Positions 26,642 to 34,493 of a stretch of 64,000 bases of DNA are shown here, one piece after another. Under the pieces are notes generated by a model. The model ran no database searches, had not been told where the DNA came from, and saw only the letters and a list, made by a program, of their open reading frames with translations. Position 1 is the first letter of the stretch; each line of letters starts with the position of its first letter. Position numbers and translations under genes: made by a program. This DNA comes from Sphingomonas chungangi (lineage in GTDB: Bacteria > Pseudomonadota > Alphaproteobacteria > Sphingomonadales > Sphingomonadaceae). The stretch is from the NCBI RefSeq assembly GCF_013778325.1, contig NZ_JACEIB010000007.1, positions 62,001-126,000 on the forward strand, in the 5' to 3' direction.

Positions 26642-28993
26642 TCAGTCGTCGTCGCGCGTCAGGAAGGCAGGCGCGAAGTCCGGCGCGGGGCCGTCATCGT
26701 TGCCGCCACCCGAGCGCTCGCGACGCGGGCCGCGATCGCCACGGTCACCGCCGCGGTCGCCACCGCGATCCCGGCGGGGGCCGCCACGGTCGCCGTCGCG
26801 GCGCGGGCCGCGATCGCCACGGCCTTCGCCGCCCCGATCACCCCTGGGGCCACGGTCACCACCCTCGCGCGGCTCGCGCGGCGGGCGGGTGTCCTCCAGC
26901 TCGGCGCCGGTCTCCTGATCGACGACGCGCATCGACAGGCGGACCTTGCCGCGCTGGTCGATCTCGAGGACCTTGACCTTCACTTCCTGGCCCTCGGTCA
27001 CGACGTCCTTCGGCGAGGCGACGCGCTCGTTCTTCATCTCCGAGACGTGGACGAGGCCGTCCTTGCCGCCCATGAAGTTCACGAAGGCGCCGAAATCGAC
27101 GATGTTGACGACCTTGCCGTTGTAGATCTTGCCGACCTCGGGCTCCTCGACGATGCCCTTGATCCAGTTCATCGCGGCCTCGATCTGCGCCGTGTCGGAC
27201 GACGAGATCTTGACGGTGCCGTCATCGTCGATGTCGACCTTGGCGCCGGTGGTGGCGACGATCTCGCGGATCACCTTGCCGCCGGTGCCGATCACGTCGC
27301 GGATCTTGTCCTTGGGAACGGACATCGTCTCGATGCGTGGCGCGTGGGCCGAAAGCTCGGTGCGAGTGTGGTCGAGCGCCTTGGCCATTTCGCCGAGGAT
27401 ATGAGCGCGGCCTTCCTTGGCCTGGTGCAGCGCGGTCTCGAAGATCTCCTTGGTGATGCCGGCGATCTTGATGTCCATCTGCATCGTGGTGATGCCTTCG
27501 GACGTGCCGGCCACCTTGAAGTCCATGTCGCCGAGATGATCCTCGTCGCCGAGGATGTCGGAGAGGACGGCGAACTTCTTGCCTTCGAGGATCAGGCCCA
27601 TCGCGATGCCCGAGACCGGGCGCTTGATCGGCACGCCGGCATCCATCATCGCGAGCGAACCGCCGCACACCGTCGCCATCGACGAGGAGCCGTTGCTCTC
27701 GGTGATGTCGGAGGTCAGGCGGATCGTGTAGGGGAACTCCTCCTTGGTCGGCAGCACGCCGTGCAGCGCGCGCCACGCCAGCTTGCCATGACCCACTTCG
27801 CGGCGACCCGGCGCGCCGAAGCGACCCACTTCACCGACCGAATAAGGCGGGAAGTTGTAGTGGAGCATGAAATGCTCGTAGCGCAGCCCGGTCAGGCCAT
27901 CGATCATCTGCTCGCTCTCCTTGGTACCCAAGGTGCAGGTGGAGATCGACTGGGTCTCGCCGCGGGTGAACAGCGCCGAACCGTGCGCGCGCGGCAGGAA
28001 GTGCGCCTCGGCCACGATCGGGCGGATCTGGGTGGTGGTGCGGCCGTCGATGCGGGTGCCGTCCTTCAGGATGGCGCCGCGCACGATCTCAGCCTCGAGC
28101 TTCTTGACGAGCTTGATGGCGACCATCTGCTCCTGCGGGCTCTTGTCGGCCATGGCGGCCTTCGCCTTGGCACGCGCCTCGTTCAGCGCGTTCGAGCGGG
28201 CCGACTTGTCGACCAGCTTGTAGGCCTTCTCGATGTCCTTGCCGATCAGCTTCTTGAGCTCGGCCTTGACCTTCGAATTGTCGTCGCCGGACTTCAGCTC
28301 CCACGGATCCTTGGCCGCCTTCTCTGCGAGCTTGATGATCGCACCGATGACCTCGCGGCAGGCGTCGTGCGCGAACATGACGGCGCCGAGCATGACCTCT
28401 TCCGAAAGCTCCTTGGCTTCGGATTCGACCATCATCACCGCGTCCTGCGTGGCGGCGACGACGAGATCGAGCGAACCGGCGGCGACGTCGGCGTCGGTCG
28501 GGTTCAGGAGATACTCGCCGTCCTTGTAGCCGACGCGCGCGGCGCCGATCGGGCCCATGAACGGCACGCCCGAGATGGTGAGCGCGGCCGAGGCGGCGAC
28601 CATCGCCAGGATATCCGGCTCGTTCTCGCCGTCATAGCTCAGCACCTGGGCGATGACGTTGATCTCGTTGTAGAAGCCCTCCGGGAACAACGGGCGCACG
28701 GGGCGGTCGATGAGGCGGGAGACGAGCGTCTCCTTCTCGGTGGCGCCGCGCTCGCGCTTGAAGAAGCCGCCGGGGATGCGGCCGGAGGAGAAATACTTCT
28801 CCTGATAGTGGACGGTGAGCGGGAAGAAGTCCTGCCCTTCCTTCACCGACTTGGCGGCGGTGACGGCGCACAGCACGACCGTCTCGCCGAGCGTCGCGAG
28901 CACCGCGCCGTCGGCCTGGCGGGCGACGCGGCCCGTTTCCAGCGTGAGGGTCTTGCCGCCCCACTGGATTTCCACCTTCTTGGTATCGAACAT
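26642..28993 (-). CDS. pnp: polyribonucleotide nucleotidyltransferase (PNPase)
   Basis: The 783-residue enzyme is a phosphorolytic 3'-5' exoribonuclease and polymerase, a trimer in the degradosome. It has two RNase PH domains ([28 protein letters not shown] in the first, [19 protein letters not shown] in the second), a KH domain ([16 protein letters not shown]) and an S1 domain ([29 protein letters not shown]). Beyond the S1 domain is an unusual tail of about 60 residues dominated by Arg, Gly and Asp ([12 protein letters not shown]-type repeats, about 710-770), then an acidic C-terminus. It follows rpsO in the usual order. Confidence 0.97.
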   Translation of the reverse strand: MFDTKKVEIQWGGKTLTLETGRVARQADGAVLATLGETVVLCAVTAAKSVKEGQDFFPLTVHYQEKYFSSGRIPGGFFKRERGATEKETLVSRLIDRPVRPLFPEGFYNEINVIAQVLSYDGENEPDILAMVAASAALTISGVPFMGPIGAARVGYKDGEYLLNPTDADVAAGSLDLVVAATQDAVMMVESEAKELSEEVMLGAVMFAHDACREVIGAIIKLAEKAAKDPWELKSGDDNSKVKAELKKLIGKDIEKAYKLVDKSARSNALNEARAKAKAAMADKSPQEQMVAIKLVKKLEAEIVRGAILKDGTRIDGRTTTQIRPIVAEAHFLPRAHGSALFTRGETQSISTCTLGTKESEQMIDGLTGLRYEHFMLHYNFPPYSVGEVGRFGAPGRREVGHGKLAWRALHGVLPTKEEFPYTIRLTSDITESNGSSSMATVCGGSLAMMDAGVPIKRPVSGIAMGLILEGKKFAVLSDILGDEDHLGDMDFKVAGTSEGITTMQMDIKIAGITKEIFETALHQAKEGRAHILGEMAKALDHTRTELSAHAPRIETMSVPKDKIRDVIGTGGKVIREIVATTGAKVDIDDDGTVKISSSDTAQIEAAMNWIKGIVEEPEVGKIYNGKVVNIVDFGAFVNFMGGKDGLVHVSEMKNERVASPKDVVTEGQEVKVKVLEIDQRGKVRLSMRVVDQETGAELEDTRPPREPREGGDRGPRGDRGGEGRGDRGPRRDGDRGGPRRDRGGDRGGDRGDRGPRRERSGGGNDDGPAPDFAPAFLTRDDD

Positions 28994-29006
28994 TTGGTTT
29001 CCTTCT

Positions 29007-29028
29007 CCGGCGACCCGATGTCGGCCGG
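29007..29028 (-). promoter_or_regulatory. leader hairpin just upstream of the pnp ribosome binding site
   Basis: CCGGC-GAC pairs with GTC-(G)-GCCGG around a five-base loop. Its base sits against the GGAGAAGG site preceding the pnp ATG at 28993. PNPase genes in other bacteria are autoregulated through a leader hairpin; that this one works so is inference. Confidence 0.35.
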
Positions 29029-29120
29029 GACCTACTTGCGGGCTAGCCGGCCCGCGGCGGTTCGGAGTCTGTCCGGCTCCCGAGGGCGATTGGCCGGATT
29101 GCCATGCCCTCCATGCGAAA

Positions 29121-29141
29121 CGGCCCGCCAGAGGCGGGCCG
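29121..29141 (-). terminator. strong stem-loop after rpsO
   Basis: CGGCCCGCC and GGCGGGCCG form a perfect 9-bp GC stem around AGA, 10 bases after the rpsO stop. Read leftward it is followed by TTTCG, so termination may be partial, allowing read-through into pnp. Confidence 0.75.
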
Positions 29142-29151
29142 TCCGAAACTC

Positions 29152-29421
29152 TTACTTGCGGAGCCCGAGCTTGCCGATCAGATCGGCGTAGCGCTGGACG
29201 TCCTTCTTCTTCAGATAGTCCAGCAGGCTGCGGCGCTTGTTCACCAGCATCAGCAGGCCGCGGCGCGAATGGTTGTCCTTCGCGTGGGTCTTGAAGTGCT
29301 CGGTGAGGTTCTTGATCCGCTCGGTGAGGATCGCGACCTGCACCTCGGGCGAACCCGTATCGCCCGACGTGCGGGCATTGTCTTCGATCAGCGCCGTCTT
29401 GCGCTCTGCGGTTACCGACAT
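29152..29421 (-). CDS. rpsO: 30S ribosomal protein S15
   Basis: The 89-residue protein has the S15 signature ([51 protein letters not shown]) binding 16S rRNA and S6/S18 in the central domain. Length is exactly normal. It lies between truB (12 bases upstream) and pnp, the classic arrangement. Confidence 0.98.
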   Translation of the reverse strand: MSVTAERKTALIEDNARTSGDTGSPEVQVAILTERIKNLTEHFKTHAKDNHSRRGLLMLVNKRRSLLDYLKKKDVQRYADLIGKLGLRK

Positions 29422-29433
29422 CGGGTTACTCCT

Positions 29434-30339
29434 TCATGAGAGGTTGAAGCCTCGAACCACCCTCACTTCGATCCCGTCGCTATCGACGAGGGCGACCGGA
29501 ACAGACCCGGCGGTCGCGAAGTAAAGGCCCGGAACTTTGGCGATCCCGATCACCGGACGCCCCTGGCGGAGCGCCCCTGCCTGATCGGGGGTGAGGGCGA
29601 GAGCCGGGATGTCGTCCAGCCCTGCCTTCAATGGCAGTAGTGCCTGTTCAAGGGTGCGGGCCTTAGCGAGTTCGGCCAAGGAGTCCAGCGAAATCGCCTG
29701 TTCGAGCGTGAACGGGCCGGACTTGGTGCGGCGGAGCATGGTGACGTGGCCGACGGTGCCGAGCGCGATGGCGATGTCGCGTGCGAGGCTACGGATGTAG
29801 GTGCCCTTGGAGACGGTGGCGAGGAGCGTCGCCTCATCGGCACCGACATCCTCGATCCCGAGCGAATGCACCGTCACGCTGCGGCTCGCCAGCGCCACGT
29901 CCTCGCCCGCCCTTGCGAGGTCGTAGGCGCGCTGGCCGTCCACCTTGAGCGCGGAATAAACCGGGGGCACCTGCTCGATCGGGCCGGTGAAGCGCGGCAG
30001 CACCGCCTCCAGAGCCGCCAAGGTCGGCCGCACGTCCGACGTGGCGATTACCTTGCCTTCGAGATCGAGCGTATCGGTCTGTTCGCCGAACCGCACCGTG
30101 AAGGCATAGGCCTTGTCCGCATCGAGCATCCGGCCGGAGAGCTTGGTCGCCTCGCCCAGCGCGATCGGCAGCACGCCCGACGCCAGCGGATCGAGCGTCC
30201 CGCCATGGCCTACCTTCACCTTGGCATAGCCGCCGTCGCGAAGCGTCCGCTTCACGCGCGACACCATATCGGTCGATCCCGGGCCGACCGGCTTGTCGAT
30301 CACCAGCCAGCCGTGGAGGGCGGTCTTGTCCTGCGTCAT
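29434..30339 (-). CDS. truB: tRNA pseudouridine(55) synthase TruB
   Basis: The 301-residue enzyme makes pseudouridine at position 55 of tRNA. It shows WLVIDKPVGPGSTDMVSRVKR, the catalytic GHGGTLDPLASGVLPIALGEATKL (active-site Asp), YAFTVRFGEQTDTLDLEG and VSKGTYIRSLARDIA. It is upstream of rpsO in one operon with pnp. Confidence 0.97.
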   Translation of the reverse strand: MTQDKTALHGWLVIDKPVGPGSTDMVSRVKRTLRDGGYAKVKVGHGGTLDPLASGVLPIALGEATKLSGRMLDADKAYAFTVRFGEQTDTLDLEGKVIATSDVRPTLAALEAVLPRFTGPIEQVPPVYSALKVDGQRAYDLARAGEDVALASRSVTVHSLGIEDVGADEATLLATVSKGTYIRSLARDIAIALGTVGHVTMLRRTKSGPFTLEQAISLDSLAELAKARTLEQALLPLKAGLDDIPALALTPDQAGALRQGRPVIGIAKVPGLYFATAGSVPVALVDSDGIEVRVVRGFNLS

Positions 30340-30395
30340 GGGAGCGGCGCCCTAGGGCCGTCGCGCTCCGCCCGCAAGCCTCACTTCCCCAAACC

Positions 30396-30764
30396 CTATT
30401 TCAACGTCTTGTAGCCCGGCGGCACCGGCGAGCGGGTAACCGAGGAGAGCAGGCAGCGCTGCCCCTCCACCACGATCACCGCCTTGTTGTCGAGCGGCCC
30501 GCCCGGCCCGGCGGTGTCGACGCCAAAGCCTTGCGCCTGGGCGAGCCTCGGGCAGTTCGGCTGGACGTGGAGATAATACCATTTCCCGTCGGTCGCGGAG
30601 AGCAGGTAGATGCCGCGCGTGCCGTCGATGCGATAATCGCTCATCCCGTCCTGCCCGAAGAAGGGGATCGAGACTTCCGGTCCCGTCGGCGCCTCGGGCG
30701 CGACCGGCACCGCCAAGGCGGGCGCGGCGGACAGGGCGAGCAGCGGGGCAAGCAACAGGCGCAT
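30396..30764 (-). CDS. small exported protein, function unknown
   Basis: This 122-residue protein has a clear signal peptide (MRLLLAPLLALSAAPALA) followed by a domain with two Cys (QPNCPRLAQ, EGQRCLLSS), suggesting a disulfide, and RIDGTRGIYLLSATDGKWYYLHV. It may belong to one of the small DUF families of Sphingomonadales, but I cannot name it with confidence. ATG at 30764 follows GGAGATG; the open frame upstream starts within a palindromic repeat and gives the artefact MLRFARND, so it was rejected. Confidence 0.7.
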   Translation of the reverse strand: MRLLLAPLLALSAAPALAVPVAPEAPTGPEVSIPFFGQDGMSDYRIDGTRGIYLLSATDGKWYYLHVQPNCPRLAQAQGFGVDTAGPGGPLDNKAVIVVEGQRCLLSSVTRSPVPPGYKTLK

Positions 30765-30802
30765 GGGGCATCTCCGCGCAACGACAGACGCCCTTCTTAC
30801 AT

Positions 30803-30887
30803 CGTCATTGCGAGCGAAGCGAAGCAATCGAGAGCCACAAGCGCGGCGCTCATGGATTGCCGCGTCGCTCCGCTCCTCGCAATGACG
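30803..30887. repeat. palindromic repeat of the GTCATTGCGAGCGAAGCGAAGCAATC type
   Basis: Left arm 30803-30829 and right arm 30855-30887 are inverted, sharing CGTCATTGCGAG, GAGCG and GCAATC. It is a different family from the CCGTTCG repeats. It sits between the small exported protein gene and the mscL 3' end, 6 bases from the mscL stop, and could act as a transcript end. Confidence 0.85.
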
Positions 30888-30893
30888 AGAAGT

Positions 30894-31346
30894 TTACGGC
30901 CGCGCCTTCAGCGAATCCCGGATCTCACGCAGCAGGATCACCTCGGCCGAATCCGGCGCGGGCGCGGCCTCGGTCGCCGCTTGCTCCTTGGCGGTGAGCG
31001 TCATCGCCTTGTTCACACCCTTGATGATCAGGAAGATGATGAAGGCGACGATCAGGAAGTTGACCGCCTGGGTGATGAACTCGCCATAGCCGAGCAGCGG
31101 CACGCCCGCTTTCTTGAGCGCGGCATAGTCACTCGATCCCTGCAGCGCGACGGGTACCTTCTCCGGCGAGAGAATGAGGAAATAGCCCGAGAAATCGAGA
31201 CCGCCGAAAATCTTGCCGATCAGCGGCATCAGCACGTCCTCGGTCAGCGACGTCACGATCTTGCCGAACGCGGCGCCGATGATCACCGCGACCGCGAGAT
31301 CGAGGACATTGCCCCGCATGATGAACGCCTTGAATTCCTTCAACAT
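30894..31346 (-). CDS. mscL: large-conductance mechanosensitive channel
   Basis: The 150-residue inner membrane protein releases solutes on hypo-osmotic shock. N-terminal MLKEFKAFIMRGNVLDLAVAVIIGAAFGKIVTSLTEDVLMPLIG is the amphipathic helix and first membrane helix with the family's gate; the second helix is FITQAVNFLIVAFIIFLIIKGVNK, followed by a charged C-terminal bundle (ILLREIRDSLKAR). It is slightly longer than the 136-residue E. coli protein. Confidence 0.97.
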   Translation of the reverse strand: MLKEFKAFIMRGNVLDLAVAVIIGAAFGKIVTSLTEDVLMPLIGKIFGGLDFSGYFLILSPEKVPVALQGSSDYAALKKAGVPLLGYGEFITQAVNFLIVAFIIFLIIKGVNKAMTLTAKEQAATEAAPAPDSAEVILLREIRDSLKARP

Positions 31347-31416
31347 GGCACGCCCTCCTGCAATTCAAGTGATAATCGAGGTTAACGGTTTGAAACTCCG
31401 GGGCAAGGGGCATACG

Positions 31417-31445
31417 TTGCCGAGGCGTATCGAGGACTGTATTAG
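31417..31445 (+). promoter_or_regulatory. sigma-70-type promoter for the LemA/TPM operon
   Basis: TTGCCG (31417-31422) and TATTAG (31440-31445) are separated by exactly 17 bases, placing a start near 31452, about 25 bases before the LemA gene. GGGAG at 31461-31465 serves as its ribosome binding site. Confidence 0.65.
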
Positions 31446-31475
31446 TCCCATCACACGCTTGGGAGTGTTGATGTC

Positions 31476-32066
31476 ATGATCCTTCGTCGTCGCCTGGCCT
31501 TGTCCGCCCCCTTTGCCGCGCTGCTGCTGGCGGGATGCGGGGTCAACGCCATCCCCACCGCCGAGGAAAATGCCAAGGCCAAGTGGGCCGACGTGCAGAA
31601 CCAGTATCAGCGCCGCGCCGACCTGATCCCCAATCTCGTCGCCACGGTGAAGGGCTATGCCACCCACGAGCAGACGACGCTGACCGCCGTGGTCGATGCG
31701 CGCGCCAAGGCGACCCAGGTGACGGTCAATGCCGATCAGATCACCGATCCGGACAAGATGAAGCAGTTCCAGGACGCGCAGAATCAGCTGTCCGGCGCGC
31801 TCGGCAAGCTGCTGGCGGTGAACGAGGCCTATCCGGACCTGAAGGCTGACCAGAATTTCCTCGCGCTGCAATCGCAGCTGGAGGGGACCGAGAACCGCAT
31901 CGCGGTGGCGCGATCCGACTATAACGCGGCGGTGCAGGCCTATAACACGCAGATCCGCACCTTCCCGGACAGCATCACCGCCAAGGTGGTCTATGGGGCC
32001 AAGCCGATCACCCCCTTCACCGCTACCACGCCCAACGCCGAGACCGCGCCGACCGTGAAGTTCTGA
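31476..32066 (+). CDS. LemA family lipoprotein
   Basis: The 196-residue protein carries a lipoprotein signal (AALLLAGCGVNAIPT, Cys about residue 22) and the LemA helical domain: WADVQNQYQRRADLIPNLVATVKGYATHEQTTLTAVVDARAKA and a C-terminal NAAVQAYNTQIRTFPDSI. LemA proteins are widespread and functionally unclear, often encoded with TPM-domain proteins as here. It begins an operon of three or four genes behind a clear promoter. Confidence 0.95.
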   Translation: MILRRRLALSAPFAALLLAGCGVNAIPTAEENAKAKWADVQNQYQRRADLIPNLVATVKGYATHEQTTLTAVVDARAKATQVTVNADQITDPDKMKQFQDAQNQLSGALGKLLAVNEAYPDLKADQNFLALQSQLEGTENRIAVARSDYNAAVQAYNTQIRTFPDSITAKVVYGAKPITPFTATTPNAETAPTVKF

Positions 32067-32076
32067 GGCTGCAGCG

Positions 32077-32931
32077 ATGTCGCTGACCCTGCGCATGCGG
32101 ATCGTCGTGCTGGCGCTGCTGACCCTGCTCGGCACGCCGGCCTGGGCGCTGGCGTTTCCAGCGTTCTCCGGGCTGGTGGTCGATCAGGCCAATATCCTGC
32201 CTGCCGATCGCAAGGTGGCGCTGGAGCAGAAGCTGGAGGCTTTTCAGAAAAGGACCGGCAAGCAGCTCGTGGTCGCGACCGTCTCCAGCCTCGAAGGAGA
32301 CGATATCCAAGATTACGGGTATCAGCTCGGCCGTGCCTGGGATGTTGGGCTCAAGGCAGCTGGCAACGGCACGATCCTATTAGTCGCACCCAATGAGCGC
32401 AAAGTCGGGATCGAGACCGCAAGCGGGGTCTCCGGCTTGCTTACCGACGCTTACACCAGCGTGGTGATCAACTCAAAAATCCGTCCAGCATTCAAAGCGG
32501 GCGATATGCCCGGCGGCATCGACGCGGGCACCGATGCCATCATCGAAATCCTGTCGATGCCGGACGATCAGGCACACGCAAAGGAGCAGGCTGCCGTCGC
32601 TGCGTGGGACAAGGAGCATAAGCGATCATCGGACGGCGGTGTACCCGGCGCATTGATCTTCTGGCTGATTATTGTTGCGTGGGTGGTGATCGCAGGCTTC
32701 GTCCGTCGCGCCCGTTATGGCCAGCGCTATCAAGGCTCGAATTGGCCGATATGGCTGTGGGCGGTCGATAGCGCGCTTAACAGTCGCTCCAGCAGTTGGG
32801 GAGGCGGTAGCAGCTGGAGCGGCGGCGGGTCTTCCGACTCCGGAGGCGGAGGTTGGATGGGCGGAGGCTTTACCGGCGGCGGGGGCGGTGGAAGCTCCTT
32901 CGACGGTGGCGGTTCTTCGGGGAGCTGGTGA
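32077..32931 (+). CDS. TPM-domain (YgcG-like) membrane protein with Gly/Ser-rich tail
   Basis: The 284-residue protein has a signal sequence, a TPM domain (about residues 30-170: FSGLVVDQANILPADRKVALEQKL, GNGTILLVAPNERKVGIETASGVSGLLTD), a transmembrane helix (GALIFWLIIVAWVVIAGFV) and a C-terminal stretch of about 50 residues almost entirely Gly, Ser and Trp, as in many YgcG proteins. TPM domains are linked to photosystem II repair in plants (as acid phosphatase), but the bacterial role is uncertain. Its TGA overlaps the next ATG. Confidence 0.92.
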   Translation: MSLTLRMRIVVLALLTLLGTPAWALAFPAFSGLVVDQANILPADRKVALEQKLEAFQKRTGKQLVVATVSSLEGDDIQDYGYQLGRAWDVGLKAAGNGTILLVAPNERKVGIETASGVSGLLTDAYTSVVINSKIRPAFKAGDMPGGIDAGTDAIIEILSMPDDQAHAKEQAAVAAWDKEHKRSSDGGVPGALIFWLIIVAWVVIAGFVRRARYGQRYQGSNWPIWLWAVDSALNSRSSSWGGGSSWSGGGSSDSGGGGWMGGGFTGGGGGGSSFDGGGSSGSW

Positions 32932-33596
32932 TGTTCAACGAAGCGGATCGCATCCGGATCGGGCAGGCCGTCACCGCCGCCGAGGCGAACAGCGACGGCG
33001 AGATCGTCACCGTCGTCGCCGAGCAATCGGACAGCTATAACGACGTCGTGCTGCACTGGGCAGTGCTGGTGCTGTTCCTGGCCGTCGCCGTGGTCGCGGC
33101 GATACCGGGGCGGCTGATCCTGCTGCTCGACATCGTCGCCGGCGGCTGGGACACGTGGACACCGGGCGAGCTGATCGCGATCCTGCTGGTCGCGCTGGCG
33201 GTGAAGTTCCTGATCGCGCGGTGGATCTTCGGCCTGAAACCCATCCGCCTCGCGCTCACGCCCCACGGCACCAAGGCTCGCCGCGTGCGCCGCCGCGCGC
33301 TCCTGCTCTTCCGCCTCGCCACCGAGAATCGCACGCGGGCGAAGACCGGCGTGCTGCTCTATCTCAGTCTTGCTGAGCATCGCGCCGAGATCATCGCCGA
33401 CGCCGCGATCAGCGCGAAGGTGACGCCCGAGACCTGGGGCGCGGCGATGGCCGCCCTGATCGACGCGGTGAAGGATGATCGCCCCGGCGACGGGATGGTG
33501 GCGTCGATCGGCCAGATCGGGCAGGTGCTGTCCGAGCATTTCCCCCGCTCGCCGGACGACACCAACGAGCTTCCGGACCGCCTGATCCTGCTATGA
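32931..33596 (+). CDS. second TPM-domain membrane protein
   Basis: This 221-residue relative begins with a TPM-type motif (ADRIRIGQAVTAAEANSDGEIVTVVAEQSDSYNDV), has two transmembrane helices (LHWAVLVLFLAVAVVAAIPG and GELIAILLVALAVKFLIARWIF), and ends with LLYLSLAEHRAEIIADAAISAKV, the second half of the domain. ATG at 32931 overlaps the preceding TGA; the frame upstream is the shadow of the Gly/Ser tail. It probably works with the LemA and TPM proteins. Confidence 0.9.
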   Translation: MFNEADRIRIGQAVTAAEANSDGEIVTVVAEQSDSYNDVVLHWAVLVLFLAVAVVAAIPGRLILLLDIVAGGWDTWTPGELIAILLVALAVKFLIARWIFGLKPIRLALTPHGTKARRVRRRALLLFRLATENRTRAKTGVLLYLSLAEHRAEIIADAAISAKVTPETWGAAMAALIDAVKDDRPGDGMVASIGQIGQVLSEHFPRSPDDTNELPDRLILL

Positions 33597-34129
33597 CCGA
33601 TCCCGACACCGACGCGCCTGAAGAAATCCGCTGGCAGGGCAGGTTCATCACCGCCAAACAGCGCGGTAAATGGGAATATGTCGGCCGCGCGCGAGGCATT
33701 CGCGCCGCCGTGATCGTCGCGGTGGACGATGGGCATGTGTTGCTCGTCGAGCAGTTCCGTGTGCCGCTGGGTCGACCCTGTCTGGAGCTACCCGCGGGCC
33801 TTGTCGGCGATCACGATGCTGGCGAGACGATCGAAGGCTCCGCCGCGCGCGAGCTGGAGGAGGAGACCGGCTATCGGCCGGCACGGATCGACATGATCGG
33901 CGAGTTCGCCTCGTCGCCGGGGATGGTGTCCGAAACCTTCTCGCTGGTCCGCGCCGTGGGCCTGAACAAGGTCGGCGAAGGCGGCGGCGTGCCGGGCGAA
34001 GATATCACCGTCCATCGCGTGCCGCTATCCGACACCGCGGAGTTCGTGGCGGACAAGCGCGCCGCCGGCACGATGATCGACGTGAAGCTGCTGCTGCTGC
34101 TCGGCGCCGGCATCCTCGCCGGCGCCTGA
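33593..34129 (+). CDS. Nudix hydrolase, ADP-ribose pyrophosphatase-like
   Basis: The 178-residue enzyme contains a complete Nudix box (about residues 68-90): G-x5-E-x7-REL-x-EE-x-GY (GDHDAGETIEGSAARELEE continuing ETGY). Sequence before and after, including VLLVEQFRVPLGRPCLELPAG and SPGMVSETFSLV, fits the ADP-ribose pyrophosphatase group. It starts at an ATGA overlap with the TPM gene; a role with LemA/TPM is not evident. Confidence 0.93.
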   Translation: MTDPDTDAPEEIRWQGRFITAKQRGKWEYVGRARGIRAAVIVAVDDGHVLLVEQFRVPLGRPCLELPAGLVGDHDAGETIEGSAARELEEETGYRPARIDMIGEFASSPGMVSETFSLVRAVGLNKVGEGGGVPGEDITVHRVPLSDTAEFVADKRAAGTMIDVKLLLLLGAGILAGA

Positions 34130-34133
34130 GGAC

Positions 34134-34439
34134 TTAGTCGCCTGCGGGCGTGATCGGGCCGGCCGAGAAATTGTCGGCATAGGCCTGTAGCTTGAGCGAG
34201 CGATCGTGCCCCGCCACCACCGTCGCCGGGATGCCGTGCTGATCGGCATAGGCCTTGGCCGCCTCCAGCGAGGGAAAGGTCAGCCGCACCTGATCCTTGG
34301 TATCTCCCGATCCGGCCCAGCCGGTGAGAGGGTCGGGCTTCTTGGCCTCGGCCGGCTCGAACTCTAGCGTCCAGGTGCCGACCTTGGCGCGGCCCGACTG
34401 CATGGCGTTCTTGATCCGCTGGTAGATGCGCGCGGCCAT
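34134..34439 (-). CDS. NDUFS4-like NADH dehydrogenase (complex I) accessory subunit
   Basis: The 101-residue protein matches the ETC complex I conserved region: MAARIYQRIKNAMQSGRAKVGTWTLEFEP, LTGWAGSGDTKDQVRLTFPSLEAAKAYADQHG. It is the alphaproteobacterial counterpart of mitochondrial NDUFS4, a peripheral-arm accessory subunit. ATG at 34439 was chosen because it begins the family N-terminus; six more codons are open upstream. It is encoded away from the nuo operon, as is usual in this class, and is convergent with the Nudix gene. Confidence 0.9.
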   Translation of the reverse strand: MAARIYQRIKNAMQSGRAKVGTWTLEFEPAEAKKPDPLTGWAGSGDTKDQVRLTFPSLEAAKAYADQHGIPATVVAGHDRSLKLQAYADNFSAGPITPAGD

Positions 34440-34493
34440 CGTCCAAATCCCTTGCAAGCGTGATGCTGCGATGCCGCAGGGCGCTTGGTCGCG

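Noticed and set aside
26642-29191. Long plus-strand open frames opposite pnp
   Set aside because: Composition is Asp/Arg/His-rich antisense of the conserved PNPase; no domains are recognisable.
30765-30827. Longer start for the exported protein at 30396-30764 (MLRFARND...)
   Set aside because: The extra residues come from a palindromic repeat and would place the signal peptide internally.
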